Source of the DNA: Glomus cerebriforme
Taxonomy: Eukaryota > Glomeromycota > Glomeromycetes > Glomerales > Glomeraceae
Direction: 5' to 3'
Assembly: GCA_003550305.1 (NCBI GenBank)
Contig: QKYT01000065.1
Location: 209,435 to 246,146 of the forward strand
Length of the DNA stretch: 36,712 bases
Program-made: the position numbers and the translations under genes
The notes under the pieces: generated by a model
What the model was told of the DNA's origin: nothing
Database searches by the model: none
What the model saw: the letters and a program-made list of their open reading frames with translations, nothing else
Shown here: piece after piece, positions 14,227-25,730 of the stretch
How positions within the stretch are numbered: position 1 is the stretch's first letter
Layout: each line of letters starts with the position of its first letter

Positions 14227-16585
14227 TTATTTTCTTGATTTAACCTTAACAATCAATTCTTTACAAACTCTAAGAAGACCAGATCTACATTTAAATGGTT
14301 CATTTACATCTGCCATTTCTATATCATATTTTCTATAGATCAAGGAAAACAAACATTTTAATTCTAAGGTTGCTAATTTTCTTCCTGGACAGATTCTGAT
14401 TCCACCTCCCCATATAGTAAAAGACTCTTTCATATGTTGTTTTTCAAGTAAATATTTATCACTTTCTTCAACTTTGTAAAATCTATCAGGATCAAATTTT
14501 TCGGGATCAGTCCAATAATTCTTATTTTTCATCATTGCACCATAAAGCATTTGAAATGAAGTTTTTTTTGGCCAAGTGATTCCTCCAACCACATCTTTTT
14601 CAACATTTACACGAGGAATCGCAAAAGACAAAGGATGATGACGATGTACTTCTTTGATAACTGCTTCACAATATTGTAATTCATCAAGATCTTTAAATGT
14701 TATGGGTTTTGTGACGTCTTTTCCAAGAACTGTTTCCAATTCTTGTCGTAATTGTTGTTTCACTTCAGGATAATTTCCAAGATAATATATGACAAAGCAA
14801 ATCAAATTTGAAATCTATGATTTAAAAGATTTAAAAAGAAATGAATTTGAATTTTCAAAGGTAAATGCATATTTTTTTAAAAATAAATTTTTACTTACAG
14901 TTCCTCCTCCAAGTAAGGAATCGAATATATTATCAAAAACCTCACTATCAGACATTGGTTTCAATAAATCAGGATCAGCATGTTTCGTAACATTGATGTC
15001 ACGTTGGGGTGGTCAGTCAACTAATTAAATCAAATTATCAAAACTATATGTGGTTACACTACATTTTAATTATCAATGATTTTCAAGCGATAAATTACAA
15101 TATACTTTTTTATATACTTTTTATATATAAANCTAGNTCATACTTTTTTAGATGCACAGGTCGAATTGTTTTCTTTCTCGCAGAAGTTTTAATACAAATT
15201 GATTCTTACTTATTACGACTATAAAGCTATAGGATCTTTTTTACATCGCTTACTGGTAAAAAAGTTTTTTTAAAACATATTTAAACTGCATTTTTTACTT
15301 GGCTAACCTAAACAATGTTTCAAATTGATTGGTAAAATTTCTCTTATTAAAGTATAAATTTTTCTCTATAGTTTAGTTCTTCGAAACTTAATATCATTCT
15401 TCTCAAAGTTTCACTTCGGGATTATTGTTCGTTAAGGCTGTGCATCTAATTAAACATGGGTATTTATAAGTCGTATAAACGCCGATTTCACTTAAAAAAT
15501 GCACGGCAATCGTTAATATTAATGTAATTAAAATAAGATCGACAAGATCAACGCAAAAAAAAAATTCAATAATAATTTTTAAATGATACCACATGTAGTT
15601 TTGATTTAATTAGTTGACTGACCACCCCAATGTCACGTGGTGTATTTGCAGTTAGATATGATGTTAACATATCATAACGAAGAGGTTTATCTAATGGTGT
15701 ATTCTCAATTTCAATTCTTCTTTCTTTAATAATATTATATATTTTATCAAACAAATAGTCCCTATTTTTTAAAAGATCCTTAATTTGACCACGAATAAAT
15801 GGAACATAGTGACGAACAAACTTATTAAATAGAAAAAAACAAATCAATCCTCTATCAAAAGTCTCAATTGATTGAATAAATTTTTCAGATTCTTTAATTT
15901 TTTCTTTTTCTTTTTCATCAAAAGAATCATAATTTTCAGGAAGGGTGCCATAATAAGAAGCGACAGAATTATTTTTTATTCCAGTTGAAACTTCAAAAAT
16001 TATTTCATTTGTAAATTTAGACATCCATTTTTTAAGATCCAATTCTCTATTTTCTCCTAGATTATTCCAATAAGATTCCATTTCTTCCCATAATTCAATC
16101 GTTCGTTCAATAGCATTTTGATAAAAACCTGGAGTCAACATAGCTTGAGATACAAATTGACGATTATATTTCCAAGATTTATAATCAGTATTACGAGATA
16201 TTCCAGCACCACTTGTTCCATATTTCATATATTCCATAGAATCTTCTGTAATAAGATTTCTAATAGGATATTTAGTTTTTGATGAAGGTACATTCATATT
16301 TTCAATTAAATCTGTTCTAGCCACTATAATTATACGTTGACCTGCCAATTGAATTTCATACATATCTCCATATTTTTTATGCAACGACATCAACCAATCA
16401 ATATGTTCATATCCAAATCTTTGATGGGCATTACCAATAATTGGAAGTGGGAATGGACCAGGTAGAGGGTTTGAACGGGTAAAATAATGATAATAGTATT
16501 GAGTTACATAGATAACTATAAAAACTATTAGAAGAGAAAAAACACTATAATTTACGAACGAAAAGATAATTGTGGATATCATCAT
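14227..16585 (-). pseudogene. Cytochrome P450, disrupted by a transposon insertion
   Basis: Reading on the - strand: exon 1 16585-15630, exon 2 14995-14899 and exon 3 14814-14227. Excluding the element and one copy of its 9-bp duplication, these would make 546 codons in frame, a normal P450 length. Visible parts: an N-terminal membrane anchor (about residues 5-29), a proline hinge (NPLPGPFPLPIIGN), helix I region (DSLLGGGT / ISNLICF), ExxR (EVHR), FDPDRF and the heme loop WGGGIRICPGRK with the Cys ligand. A monooxygenase of the ER would be expected. The insertion falls within exon 2's join, just after ...NTPRDI. Reading through it adds 20 foreign residues and stops at 15566, so the I helix and heme site are lost (339-residue product). 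Helix I has Gly where most P450s have the Asp/Glu before Thr. If the element were spliced out or excised the gene could work, but no good splice pair restores the frame by eye. Confidence 0.85.
15005..15629. mobile_element. Non-autonomous TIR transposon (MITE) in the P450 gene
   Basis: A 625-bp insert is bounded by the 9-bp direct duplication ATGTCACGT (14996-15004 and 15630-15638). Its ends are inverted: both start TGGGGTGGTCAGTCAACTAA and match perfectly for 30 bp, then imperfectly for about 15 bp more (a tatgtggt / catgtggt block). It has no transposase frame. A 9-bp duplication with G-rich ends suggests the Mutator (MULE) superfamily, though a 7-bp duplication with one more base of TIR at each end is equally readable. 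Two ambiguous bases (15132, 15137) lie inside. The perfect duplication and TIRs indicate a recent insertion. Confidence 0.88.
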
Positions 16586-16706
16586 GTTATGACAAAATTT
16601 ACGTATTTATATATATATATTTTTTTTTTAAAAAAAACTCCGTGTACTGTACTACGTATCTTAATTCTTAAACAGTTAATTCACTTTTAAAACACATTCG
16701 ATCGTG

Positions 16707-17979
16707 CTACGGTGTGGCATTGTAAATATCAGGTCTTTTTAATGGATCTGCATCCCAGCATTGCGTAATTAAATTGCTATATTCTAAAGGTGTTCCTGGT
16801 ACAATTTTTGGTCTTAAACCATTGATCAGTAATACTTGCTATTAAATCATAATTATGTTTACTATTTATAAATGGTGCTTGACAAGACGAAATTTCCCAC
16901 ATAAGCATAGCAATACTATAAATATCGGATGCATAAGTATATTCCTTTGAAATCATAACATCAGGATCTATATAAGGAAGATTTCCATATATAGTTTTTG
17001 ATGATTTATCAGCAGGTCCACTAATATACCAATAATCTTCGAACTTTGAATATAATACATTTCCCGAATGCAAATCTCTATGAATTGCTTTCTCTTTATG
17101 AATATAAATATATAATAAAGTGCATCAATTATTTCCAAAGCAATTCTAATTCTTTTCTTCCACGAGAGTTGATTACGATTTTGCTGTAGATATTCTCTTA
17201 AATCCGTATCCATTTTCATCATTACAAGCATATCATTTCCTTTTGATGTATCTCGTGTCATACCATAACATCGGACAATTTCTGGTCGTTTATTGTTTAT
17301 AGTTAAGTGTGATTTATTTAGCCTGTAAAAAAAAAGTTATAATTTTTCTTAAGTTACAAATAAAACTTTTTTTAAAAAAATTATATAAAACATTAATACA
17401 TTTATTTAGATCACGAACCTCTTCAAACCAGCGTTTTCAACATTTTCTAATGCTTTAAGTATTACTTCAAAAGTTCCGGATCTTTTTAATTGATTCTTTT
17501 CAAAATCCCATTCATCATAATGACCATCAATCCAATCTGATGTATAAATTTTAGAGATTCCACCTTCTGTTAAAATATTTAACATTTTGTAAATTATTAT
17601 ATGGAATCCATTCAACTGTATAATCTGGTCCCAGTGTTTCTATTTGACATTCCTGTATTAATTATGTCCAACTGGAGAATTTTGCTTTTTAAATAATTTC
17701 GAACACAATATTCACAAAATAATGTAGCCAAACATTTTTGGTCACAAATTCGTAACTTCTTCTTGTTCCGTCATTAAATAAAACTTTATTTCGATCATAA
17801 TATTTGGTTAACTTCTTTGTCGCTCTTTCTTTTCTAACATCTGTAAGAGTTTCGTCAGTAAGAATTATTTGTTTTTGAAATTCAAACTTTTTGTGTATGT
17901 CATCGTGAACTTTACTATCTAATAATGTATATGCCTTATTAACTATTACATTAATGGAGTCTTGTCGAGTAGCAGACAT
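16707..17979 (-). pseudogene. Decayed tyrosine-kinase-like (TKL) protein kinase of the Glomeromycotina-expanded type
   Basis: On the - strand from ATG 17979 the frame gives an N-terminal helical region (VHDDIHKKFEFQKQ). After a frameshift there is a Cys block (CDQKCLATLFCEYCVRNYL), after another the start of the kinase (LTEGGISKIYTSDWIDG, VILKALENV). A deletion removes the end of exon 1 before WFEEVRDLNK. An intron follows, then NNKRPEIVRCYGMT, and MKMDTDLREYLQQN with a further shift before IHRDLHSGN. After SKFEDYWYIS the text jumps straight to GPADKSSKTIYGNLPY, so the DFG/DLG magnesium-binding segment is missing. YASDIYSIAMLMWEIS follows, then another shift into LRPKIVPGTPLEY and QCWDADPLKRPD, ending at a stop at 16707. 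The HRD loop survives but the reading frame is broken at least four times, so no active kinase can be made. The family match is from memory of Rhizophagus proteins. Confidence 0.85.
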
Positions 17980-19297
17980 AATGCAATGTAAATTAAAGTT
18001 ATTTCATTTGCCTTATAATATAGTGTACATCGTTGCCAATTCTGTACATTTCAGCGTAACCACCGGCCGATTAATGTCAAACTATCCGTCGAAAATTTGA
18101 ATATATTTTTTTACACGAATTATTTAATTTATTGAAATACAAACCGTAATTTATAAGAAGGAAATAACTTGAACTTGGATAGAAAACTTCTCTTTAAAAA
18201 ATAAATTTTATTTAATTCGTGTATAACAAAAGAAAATCTTTCTTATTGAGCAAGCAATTTTATTTTACAACAAATAACGAGTGCTATCTGTATGATTTTC
18301 CATGTTAAAGGAATAGTTCTCTTTCTTCTTTCTTCGATACTTTTCACTAATTTAGTAATGCCATTAAAGGATTTCTTTACACTTTTACACCATTTAATAT
18401 TACCAGCTTATTGGTTGTGTCAATTAAGTTATCAAATAATCCAATATCTTCTTCCATTGGTTCATTCATAATATTTAGATTTATGGTAACTACTAATATT
18501 TTCAAAGAATTTGTCTGTCACAATTCCTTTTTGTTGAACCAAATGCTTACATGGTTAGTCAAATAATGAAATAATGACATCAACAGATCCCATCAAGTTA
18601 GTAATGCTCCATAAATTCTTTAATCCAATCTGGCAAAATGGATGATCAACCATTGGCTTATACAGTGTGACAAAAAAAACTGGAAATTTAATTATGATCG
18701 AAATATTTTTTTCTGTTATTTATACATTACATGTAACTTGTCATAAGGAATATGTTTTTCTTAATATTCAATACATTAAATTCAGCCAATTAGAATTATA
18801 ACAATAAAAAAAATCTTACTAAATTTGGTTCAGTATTTATCATGATACAGCCTTTCAAAGTTGCTTAATTATTTTAATGATTCCTCAGGAAATTTATATG
18901 TTTTATAAGTAAGTGATAAATGGTATATTATCAGTTTACTTCTTACTGTATATCTGCAAATTTTCATATACCACTGGCTTTTTATTGCACAATAAATAAA
19001 AATATTTTTCTAAGAACTTTTTTCATCTACTGTAAATCAGATTCAATAAAGGAAAATTGGCATGATGATTATAGTAATAAATTCTGCTTTGATCAAAAAT
19101 ATATGCATTGCAAAATAATAGTTTCAAAGTAAAAAAATAATATCATTCATCACACATAAAAAAGCTAAATTCTCAAAGTTTATTACTAAAGCTTCCTTAG
19201 GTAAAATACACTCTGAATTTTCCTCATACCTCCATGCAAAACATAAAATAAATTATTTTTTATTAGTAATATTTATAATTAGGATTTATTTAACAGT
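17980..19297. other. Gene-poor AT-rich region with a possible coding remnant
   Basis: No intact gene is visible. On the - strand between about 18680 and 18290 broken frames read as protein-like text (for example DLLMSLFHYLTNHVSIWFNK and MNEPMEEDIGLFDNLIDTTN), separated by stops and shifts. This may be a very old gene or transposon fragment; I cannot name a family. The rest is featureless AT-rich sequence. Confidence 0.35.
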
Positions 19298-20559
19298 CAC
19301 CAGAGGTTAATTTAAAAAAAATTCACCAGAGTGAATTTTACCTCAATTTTTGTAATATATAAAATTTTAAGAATTAATTTTACATTCGATAAATTTTACA
19401 TAATTTATATTATACATAAAATTTAAAAATAATTCATCAAGAGGTAAATTTCATCTATTTATATTAACCATTTTTGGTTAGTAATTTTTACCTAATTTAA
19501 TTGTTTTTTCTTGATTTTTTTTTTATATATTTTTTGTTTTTTTTTTTATTATTCTGTAAATAATAGTAATATTATGCTATTGTTTTTTAATGTTTTATAA
19601 GTAATAGTAATTTGTAATAGTTATATTTCTATATAGTAGCATTTCTTTATTTTTAACTCTTGACATTTTTAACTTTGATTTTAACAATTTTAAACACTAG
19701 TATTTCAATTTTCAAATTCTGATATGAATTTTGACTTTAATAATTTCAAACTTTGATATTTCAAATACTAATGCAAATTCTAACTTTAATAATTTCAAAC
19801 TCTAACATTTTAAATTCAGACATAAACTTTGCTGACATTTAATAATTTCAAACTCTGACATTTCAAATTTAAATGTAAACTCTGATTTTAATAATTTTAA
19901 ACTCTGATGTTTCAATCTCTAACATAAATTCTGACTTTAGTAATTTTAAACTTTAACATTTCAAATTCAAACACAAACTCTGACTTTTAATAATTTTAAA
20001 GTCCAATGTTTAAACTTTAACCAAATTCTAACTTTAATAATTTTAAACTCTGATATTTCAAACTTTAACCAAATTCTAACTTTAAATAATTTTAAACTTC
20101 AAATTCAAACTCCAATACTTAAATTTAAACTCTGATATTTCAAATTTTGATTATAATTTAAATTCTAATATAATAAGTAATATATTACTAATTAAATACT
20201 AAAAGCTTTATTTTTTCTATTATTTTAATTACATTAATTATTTTTATTGGTAGTTTAATAAATGATTATAAATGCTAATATTTTTTACTTTTTTCTTTTT
20301 TTTTTNTTATTTNTAAATAATTATTTCTATTTTCTATTTTAAACCATTTATTAAACAAAATAAAAAAAAAAAGCATTTTTATAATAAAATTTTATATATA
20401 ATTTCATAAATTTACCAAAATTTCTTTGACAAATTAATAAATATAAAATTATGTAATAAAATCAAATGATATGATGAAATTAACTTCTGGTGAATTATTT
20501 AAAAATTCTACTAATTAATTATTTTTTAAATTAACATCTGGTAAAATTCATCTTTGGTG
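19298..20559. mobile_element. Putative inverted-repeat element carrying a minisatellite
   Basis: The left end reads CACCAGAGGTTAATTTAAA, then CACCAGAGTGAATTTTACC. The reverse complement of the right end reads CACCAAAGATGAATTTTACC, then a CCAGATGTTAATTTAAA block and, further in, a CACCAGAAGTTAATTT block. The two ends therefore share the same two sub-repeats in inverted orientation. The interior has no coding frame and holds a degenerate tandem array at about 19660-20160. No target-site duplication is clear, so the exact borders and class are uncertain. Two ambiguous bases lie at 20306 and 20313. Confidence 0.5.
19660..20160. repeat. Degenerate ~50-bp minisatellite
   Basis: About nine diverged copies of a unit close to CTTTAATAATTTCAAACTCT followed by GATATTTCAAATTC and an AACATAAATTCTGA-like tail. 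The spacing between successive TTTAATAATTT cores is about 49-60 bp. The copies differ in length and carry many substitutions, so this is an old array. It is not a CRISPR: the repeats are not conserved and there are no unique spacers. Confidence 0.8.
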
Positions 20560-22008
20560 AGCATTAAAATCATCTTTATAATTAATTAAATATAATAATT
20601 TTTAAAAAGTTTTAAAATTAAGCAATATATTTCTTTTGTAAGCTATTATAAATTATTGCTAAAAATAGTAACTAATACATAAAAATTGCAAATTTATTGG
20701 TTATATTATTTATATGATAAAAATAAAAAATACTAATTATTGGAAATATTATCTAATTCTGAATTTATTTTATTCTAAAAATATGATAATTTTACTTTTT
20801 AAATATCTATTATCAAAAATAATGATTGTAAAAAATAATGTTTATTAAATTTTAACCATAAAATTATAAATTATTTCCCTAATTCTTTAATATAATTCTT
20901 AAGTTCTATACAGGTCTTATTTACATTTTGAATTTCTTAAATTTCTATTTAATTAATTTGAGAAATAAATAATTAGTGATTTTTTTTATTATTAAGCCTT
21001 ATAAAAAAATTTTCTTTAAGTTCTATATTTTTTAATTTTTTATCTTTTCACAAAAAATTGACAAGTCTTTCTATTTCTTATTCTTTAAACATGCTAGCTA
21101 ATATTAATATCTTACTTTTTTAAATATAAGAATTTATAATAAAAAAAAATTTATTCCTATATAAGTATAATTTCTAATATATATATATCTTAATTTCTTT
21201 GTAAAAAGTTTTTGTAAAAAGATTAGCTGAACTTTTACAGATTTTTTTATATATTTTATATTTTAGTTATTAGAAAAAGAAAAATAAAATAAAAAGAAAA
21301 ATTAGTATTATTACATAATATTAAGAGTTCTATAAAAGCATATAAATATAAAATTTTTATATTTCTTCACATAAAAATCTTCTCTGAAAGATATAAAGTT
21401 GGATTAATATCTAGTAATCTTAGAATTATAAAGTTCTTAACCTTTTATAATATATAGTTTTATTATTATTATTTACTTATAAAAAAAATTCTATACTATA
21501 ATAATTAGATATTTTTTTATATTTTTCTCATATTGTTTGAAAAAAAAGTAAGAATAGAAATTAATATATATTTTTTTCAGTTATATGAAAATAAATACTA
21601 AAAAATGGTAAACTGTTGTTAAATCTAAAGCTAATTTACATGCCAAATGTATTTATATCTTAATGATACAATTTTTTTTAGTGATATATTTTTATTTATT
21701 TTTTTTCACAAAAGTACAAATTTGAAAATAAATATTATTATATTTTACTAATTTATTATAAGTTTATTTTTATACATGAAAAGTTACCATTTTGGAGTTA
21801 TGTATCAATAGAAACCAATAATAATGATTAACTCAAGCAACAAGTGGAGAGAATTCAGACATCTTGAGTCAATGTACATAGAATTATATAATTTTTCACT
21901 ATGTTCTGAATTAATTAAAATTAAATCTTTAAATATTTATTTAAATAAAAGATCCAAACTCTAAAGTAATATTTCATATACTTTAAAATAAAAACAATAT
22001 TATTTATT
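20560..22008. other. AT-rich gene desert, nothing recognised
   Basis: Extremely AT-rich sequence with many A and T runs, no open frame above background and no readable terminal repeats. It probably consists of old decayed repeats. Confidence 0.4.
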
Positions 22009-22100
22009 AATATTTGAGTAACACTTATACGTAATAAAGTTCATAATACAGCACGACTTCAAAAAAAAAAAAAAAAAAAAAAAAAAATATTTGAGTAACA
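22009..22100 (+). mobile_element. Tiny poly(A) retroposition footprint with 15-bp target duplication
   Basis: The 15-mer AATATTTGAGTAACA occurs at 22009-22023 and again at 22086-22100. Between them are 37 bp of foreign sequence (22024-22060) followed by a run of 27 A (22061-22087; its last two overlap the second duplication copy). The 37 bp contain AATAAA at 22033-22038, 22 nt before the A run, exactly like the 3' end of a polyadenylated RNA. This is the signature of target-primed reverse transcription: a severely 5'-truncated LINE, or an mRNA retrocopied by one. Confidence 0.85.
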
Positions 22101-22934
22101 GATTGGCAATTAAATATTTAATTAAATATTTATTTTAATAATAAAATTTTGTTTTTTTTTTACTTTTAATACTTTTAAGCTTATTAGATTACTATTAGAT
22201 CTAATTTAAATTGAATAATTTATAGTAAATTAGGTTACCAAAAAATAATAATAATAATAAACACATATTAATATAAGTACTTATTATACAATAAACATTT
22301 AATGGTTAGTTATTAATCAATTTTTAATATTTTTACTCTCATAAGTCCATTATAGATAAGTATAGCAAATGCAATAATCTTTTATGTTACTATAAAATAG
22401 CAATATAAAAATAAAAATGCACCATATCAATGTACCACCGAATAAATGGATCGGATACTGTAATAAGTTCTGGAAACAAAAGTACTGGCTAGTCATCAAA
22501 ACGTAATAGAAGAATCTTTTTTTTTTTTTTGCGTAAAGCTAATGTCTTTTTATGATTAGACTTAAAAATAAGCATGAGAATACTGAATTATAAAGATATG
22601 ATTAGATTATCTTTATCTAATTTTCATGAGTCAATCTGCAAAATAAGGTTATAATAAGGTTGTACTTTTATAGAAACTTTAGTTGTAGAATAAAAATTAA
22701 CTTGTTTCAACGTTGTATTATTAATCATTTATTCTGGGAAACTTGCCCGAATAGGTTTAAATCAAAATTCGAAAAAAAAGATCAAATTTGAAATTTCATC
22801 TTTTTTTTTTTTATAAAGGCGAAACCAAATGTCCTTTTTAGAATTGAACTAAAATTTGTGTTATATAAATTGACCGTGTTTTTTTATTTAAAGGCAGAGG
22901 ATGTTTCTACCGAATTTCATCGTGAATAATCATA
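22101..22934. other. Intergenic region upstream of Egt1
   Basis: AT-rich, with no coding frame. A TATA-like tatataa at 22862-22868 lies about 70 bases before the Egt1 start at 22935, and the last bases before the ATG form a short leader. No repeats with readable ends were found. Confidence 0.45.
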
Positions 22935-25614
22935 ATGACTTATAGCATAGTTGATATCCGAAAAACTAAATTTACTACTTCCAATCTTAAAAATGCAATT
23001 ATTGATGGACTTACTCAAAATTCGATGAAATCCATTCCGACTATCGTTCTTTATGATGATCTTGGATTACAACACTTTGAGCGGATTACATACCTTACAG
23101 AATATTATTTAACAGAAGCCGAAATCGAAATTTTGAAGGAAAATGTCGACCAAATTGTTGATTATATACCTGACGGTAGTTCTGTCATTGAATTGGGTTC
23201 AGGGTATGTTTCTTTTAATGATGTCAAAATTTAGTGACGCGGCAAACGCGAGCCAGTTCAACTTTTGATCGTTTAGGTGTTTTAATAGTTCATTATTCGT
23301 GTAATTGGTTGTTCAAAATTTCCGAATTATAAATATCACATGCTGATTTTTATAAATATATTTGTTTGTTATCTGGGATTTATCAAAACCCCATTTAGGT
23401 TCTATTCTTATCGTAAAAAATTAATATGTTAAACCGTTTACTTCGTTACGTAATCCAAAACGGGGAACCACCTAATAATAAAGAACATTTTTAAATTTAT
23501 TCTATAATCTTACCTATTTCTATTTTTTAAAAAAATTTAGCGCGTTACGGAAGACACAAATTATCCTCAATTCTTTTGAAAAAAACAAGAAAAACATCAC
23601 TTATTATGCGCTCGATCTTATGGAAGATGAACTTAGAAAGTCTTTATCGTCACTGGGAGAATATAACTATGTTAAACTTGTGGGACTTTGGGGAACATAC
23701 GAAGAAGGGATAGATTTTGCTGCGGGTTTACCTGAAGATATACCTAAAACTATTATGTGGATAGGTTCTTCAATTGGAAATATGAGTAGAGAAGAAGGTA
23801 GAGATTTCATTAAAGCAATCCAGGCTAAAGCTATGAATCCAGGAGATTTGTTTTTGATTGGAATCGACAGGCGAAAAAGTCCTAGTAAAATTATTTCCGC
23901 GTATAATGATTCTAAAGGGGTTACCGCTGAATTCATAATGAATGGATTGGATCACATCAATGCTATTTTTAACCAACCTCTGATTGATCGTAATGATTTC
24001 GAGTATTTTACGAGATATAACGATGATATTGGTAGACATGAGGCCTATTATAAGGTTAAGGACGACACCACGTTGGAATACACGCCGTCTAATAATGATA
24101 CTAAAATAGAAATTAAATTAAAAAAAGATGAACTTATTAACGTAGAATATTCTTACAAATACAATGAAGCTGAAACCAGGACTTTGTTTAATAAGAGTTC
24201 GCTATCACACGTGGAAAGTTGGTCAGATTCCCAATCACAATATGATCTCCATTTAATCTATAAACCGCCTTTTTACTTTACAAAAAACCTCGAATCACAA
24301 GGATCGGTGCCCACAATTGAAGAATGGAAAGAAATTTGGAAATCATCGGACACTTTGTTGTCTATTATTTTACCAGAATGCTTATACGAAAAACCTATTG
24401 AATTTAGACATCCATTTATCTTTTATATTGGACATGTTCCCACATTTCTTGATATGCTTCTTGCAAACCATTTCAAAGAAAAATTTACAGAACCTCAGTA
24501 TTTTTCTCAAATTTTTGAGCGAGGTATTGATCCCGACATAAACGATCCGACAAAATGTAATCCACATTCAATCGTTCCTGATAAATGGCCAGATTTAGAT
24601 TCCATTGTGACTTTCCGTGATCGAGTTCGCCAAAGACTTATTGATGTTTATAACAATCATAAAACTATGACAAGATCTCTAGGTCGTGTCCTGTGGATGA
24701 CATTTGAACATGAAGCTCTTCACATAGAAACACTTCTATATATGATAGTTCAACTTAAAAATATTAAACCACCAAAAGGTATTGTCATACCTCGATGGAA
24801 ACCATCGATTGATTCAGTACCAAAGTGTGATTTAATAACGATTCCAACAAAAATTATTACAATTGGACATGATGATAATGAACATGTAGATGATACTGTT
24901 CCATTGAATTTACAATTTGGATGGGACAATGAACGTCCTTCAAGACAAGTCACGGTTCAATCTTTCAAGATTCAGTCACGCCCTGTTACAAATGGCGAAT
25001 ATCTTCATTTTATGAAAACGACAATAAACAAAGAATATCCTCCTTCATGGGTTTCTATTGATCCTTCATTGTTTCATTATAAAGTTCGAACTGTGTTTGG
25101 ACCTGTGGATATGAATATTGCCGTGAATTGGCCTGTAATGCTGAGTCAAGAACAAGCATGTCGTTATGCTGAATGGACAAAGATGAGACTTCCTACCGAA
25201 GAAGAATTGAGATGTTTTTATGATTTATATACAAGTCCAAATTCTGAGTTAAACATCGGATTCTTTCATTGGCATCCTACTGATGTTCCACAAGATAAAA
25301 ATGCTGTCCAAACATTGGGATCTAGTTGGGAATGGACATCTACTGAATTTAGTACATATCCAGGGTTTGAGGCTAGTGAATTATATCCTGCATATTCTAA
25401 AGATTTTTTTGATGGCAAACATGTAGTAATTTTAGGAGGATCATGGTAATTATCGTATTTATTAAAGATAAAATTTCAAATTTTAATTTGTTATATTAAT
25501 TACAATATATTTTTTTTCAGGGCTACACATCCGAAAATTATCCGTCGATCTTTTAGAAATTGGTATCAACGAGGATATCCTTATGTGTTCTGTAGCGTCA
25601 GATTATGTCAATAA
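22935..25614 (+). CDS. egt1: Ergothioneine biosynthesis protein Egt1 (methyltransferase-sulfoxide synthase fusion)
   Basis: Three exons, 22935-23203, 23541-25445 and 25521-25614, give 755 residues. The N-terminal part (about 1-320) is an EgtD-like SAM methyltransferase: an early LYDDLGLQHFERITYLTEYY block, SAM motif I VIELGSG (broken by intron 1) and IMWIGSSIGNMSREEG. It trimethylates histidine to hercynine. Residues about 340-490 are a DinB-like domain with the non-heme iron ligands of the EgtB type: a His near residue 388 in FYIGHVPTF and H-x3-H-x-E (HEALHIE, His480 and His484). Residues about 520-755 are the FGE/EgtB C-type-lectin fold (FGWDNERP, LPTEEELRCFYD, LGSSWEWTSTEF, LGGSWATHP, NWYQRGYPYVFCSVRLC). 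Together they would couple cysteine and oxygen to hercynine. This one-polypeptide fusion is the fungal form (Neurospora egt-1, fission yeast egt1). Ergothioneine is a cytosolic thiol antioxidant. Intron 2 splits the TGG of GGSW. No lesions are seen. Confidence 0.95.
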
Positions 25615-25730
25615 ACAAATTGGTTGTAAATACTACATTTTTTTAATAAAAATATTTTACGTTAAGAAATCAGAATACAAAGTATCTTTAATTTTGAATT
25701 ATTATTTGAATTTTAATTGTATGTTGTTAA

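Noticed and set aside
14789..15224. Two + strand open frames near the P450
   Set aside because: They are antisense of P450 exon 2 or lie inside the inserted MITE; the - strand P450 reading explains the sequence.
19660..20160. CRISPR-like regular repeat spacing
   Set aside because: The repeats are degenerate with variable spacing and no unique spacers, and the host is a eukaryote; it is a minisatellite.
23667..24953. Several - strand open frames of 60-90 codons
   Set aside because: All are shadows of the well-supported Egt1 exon 2.
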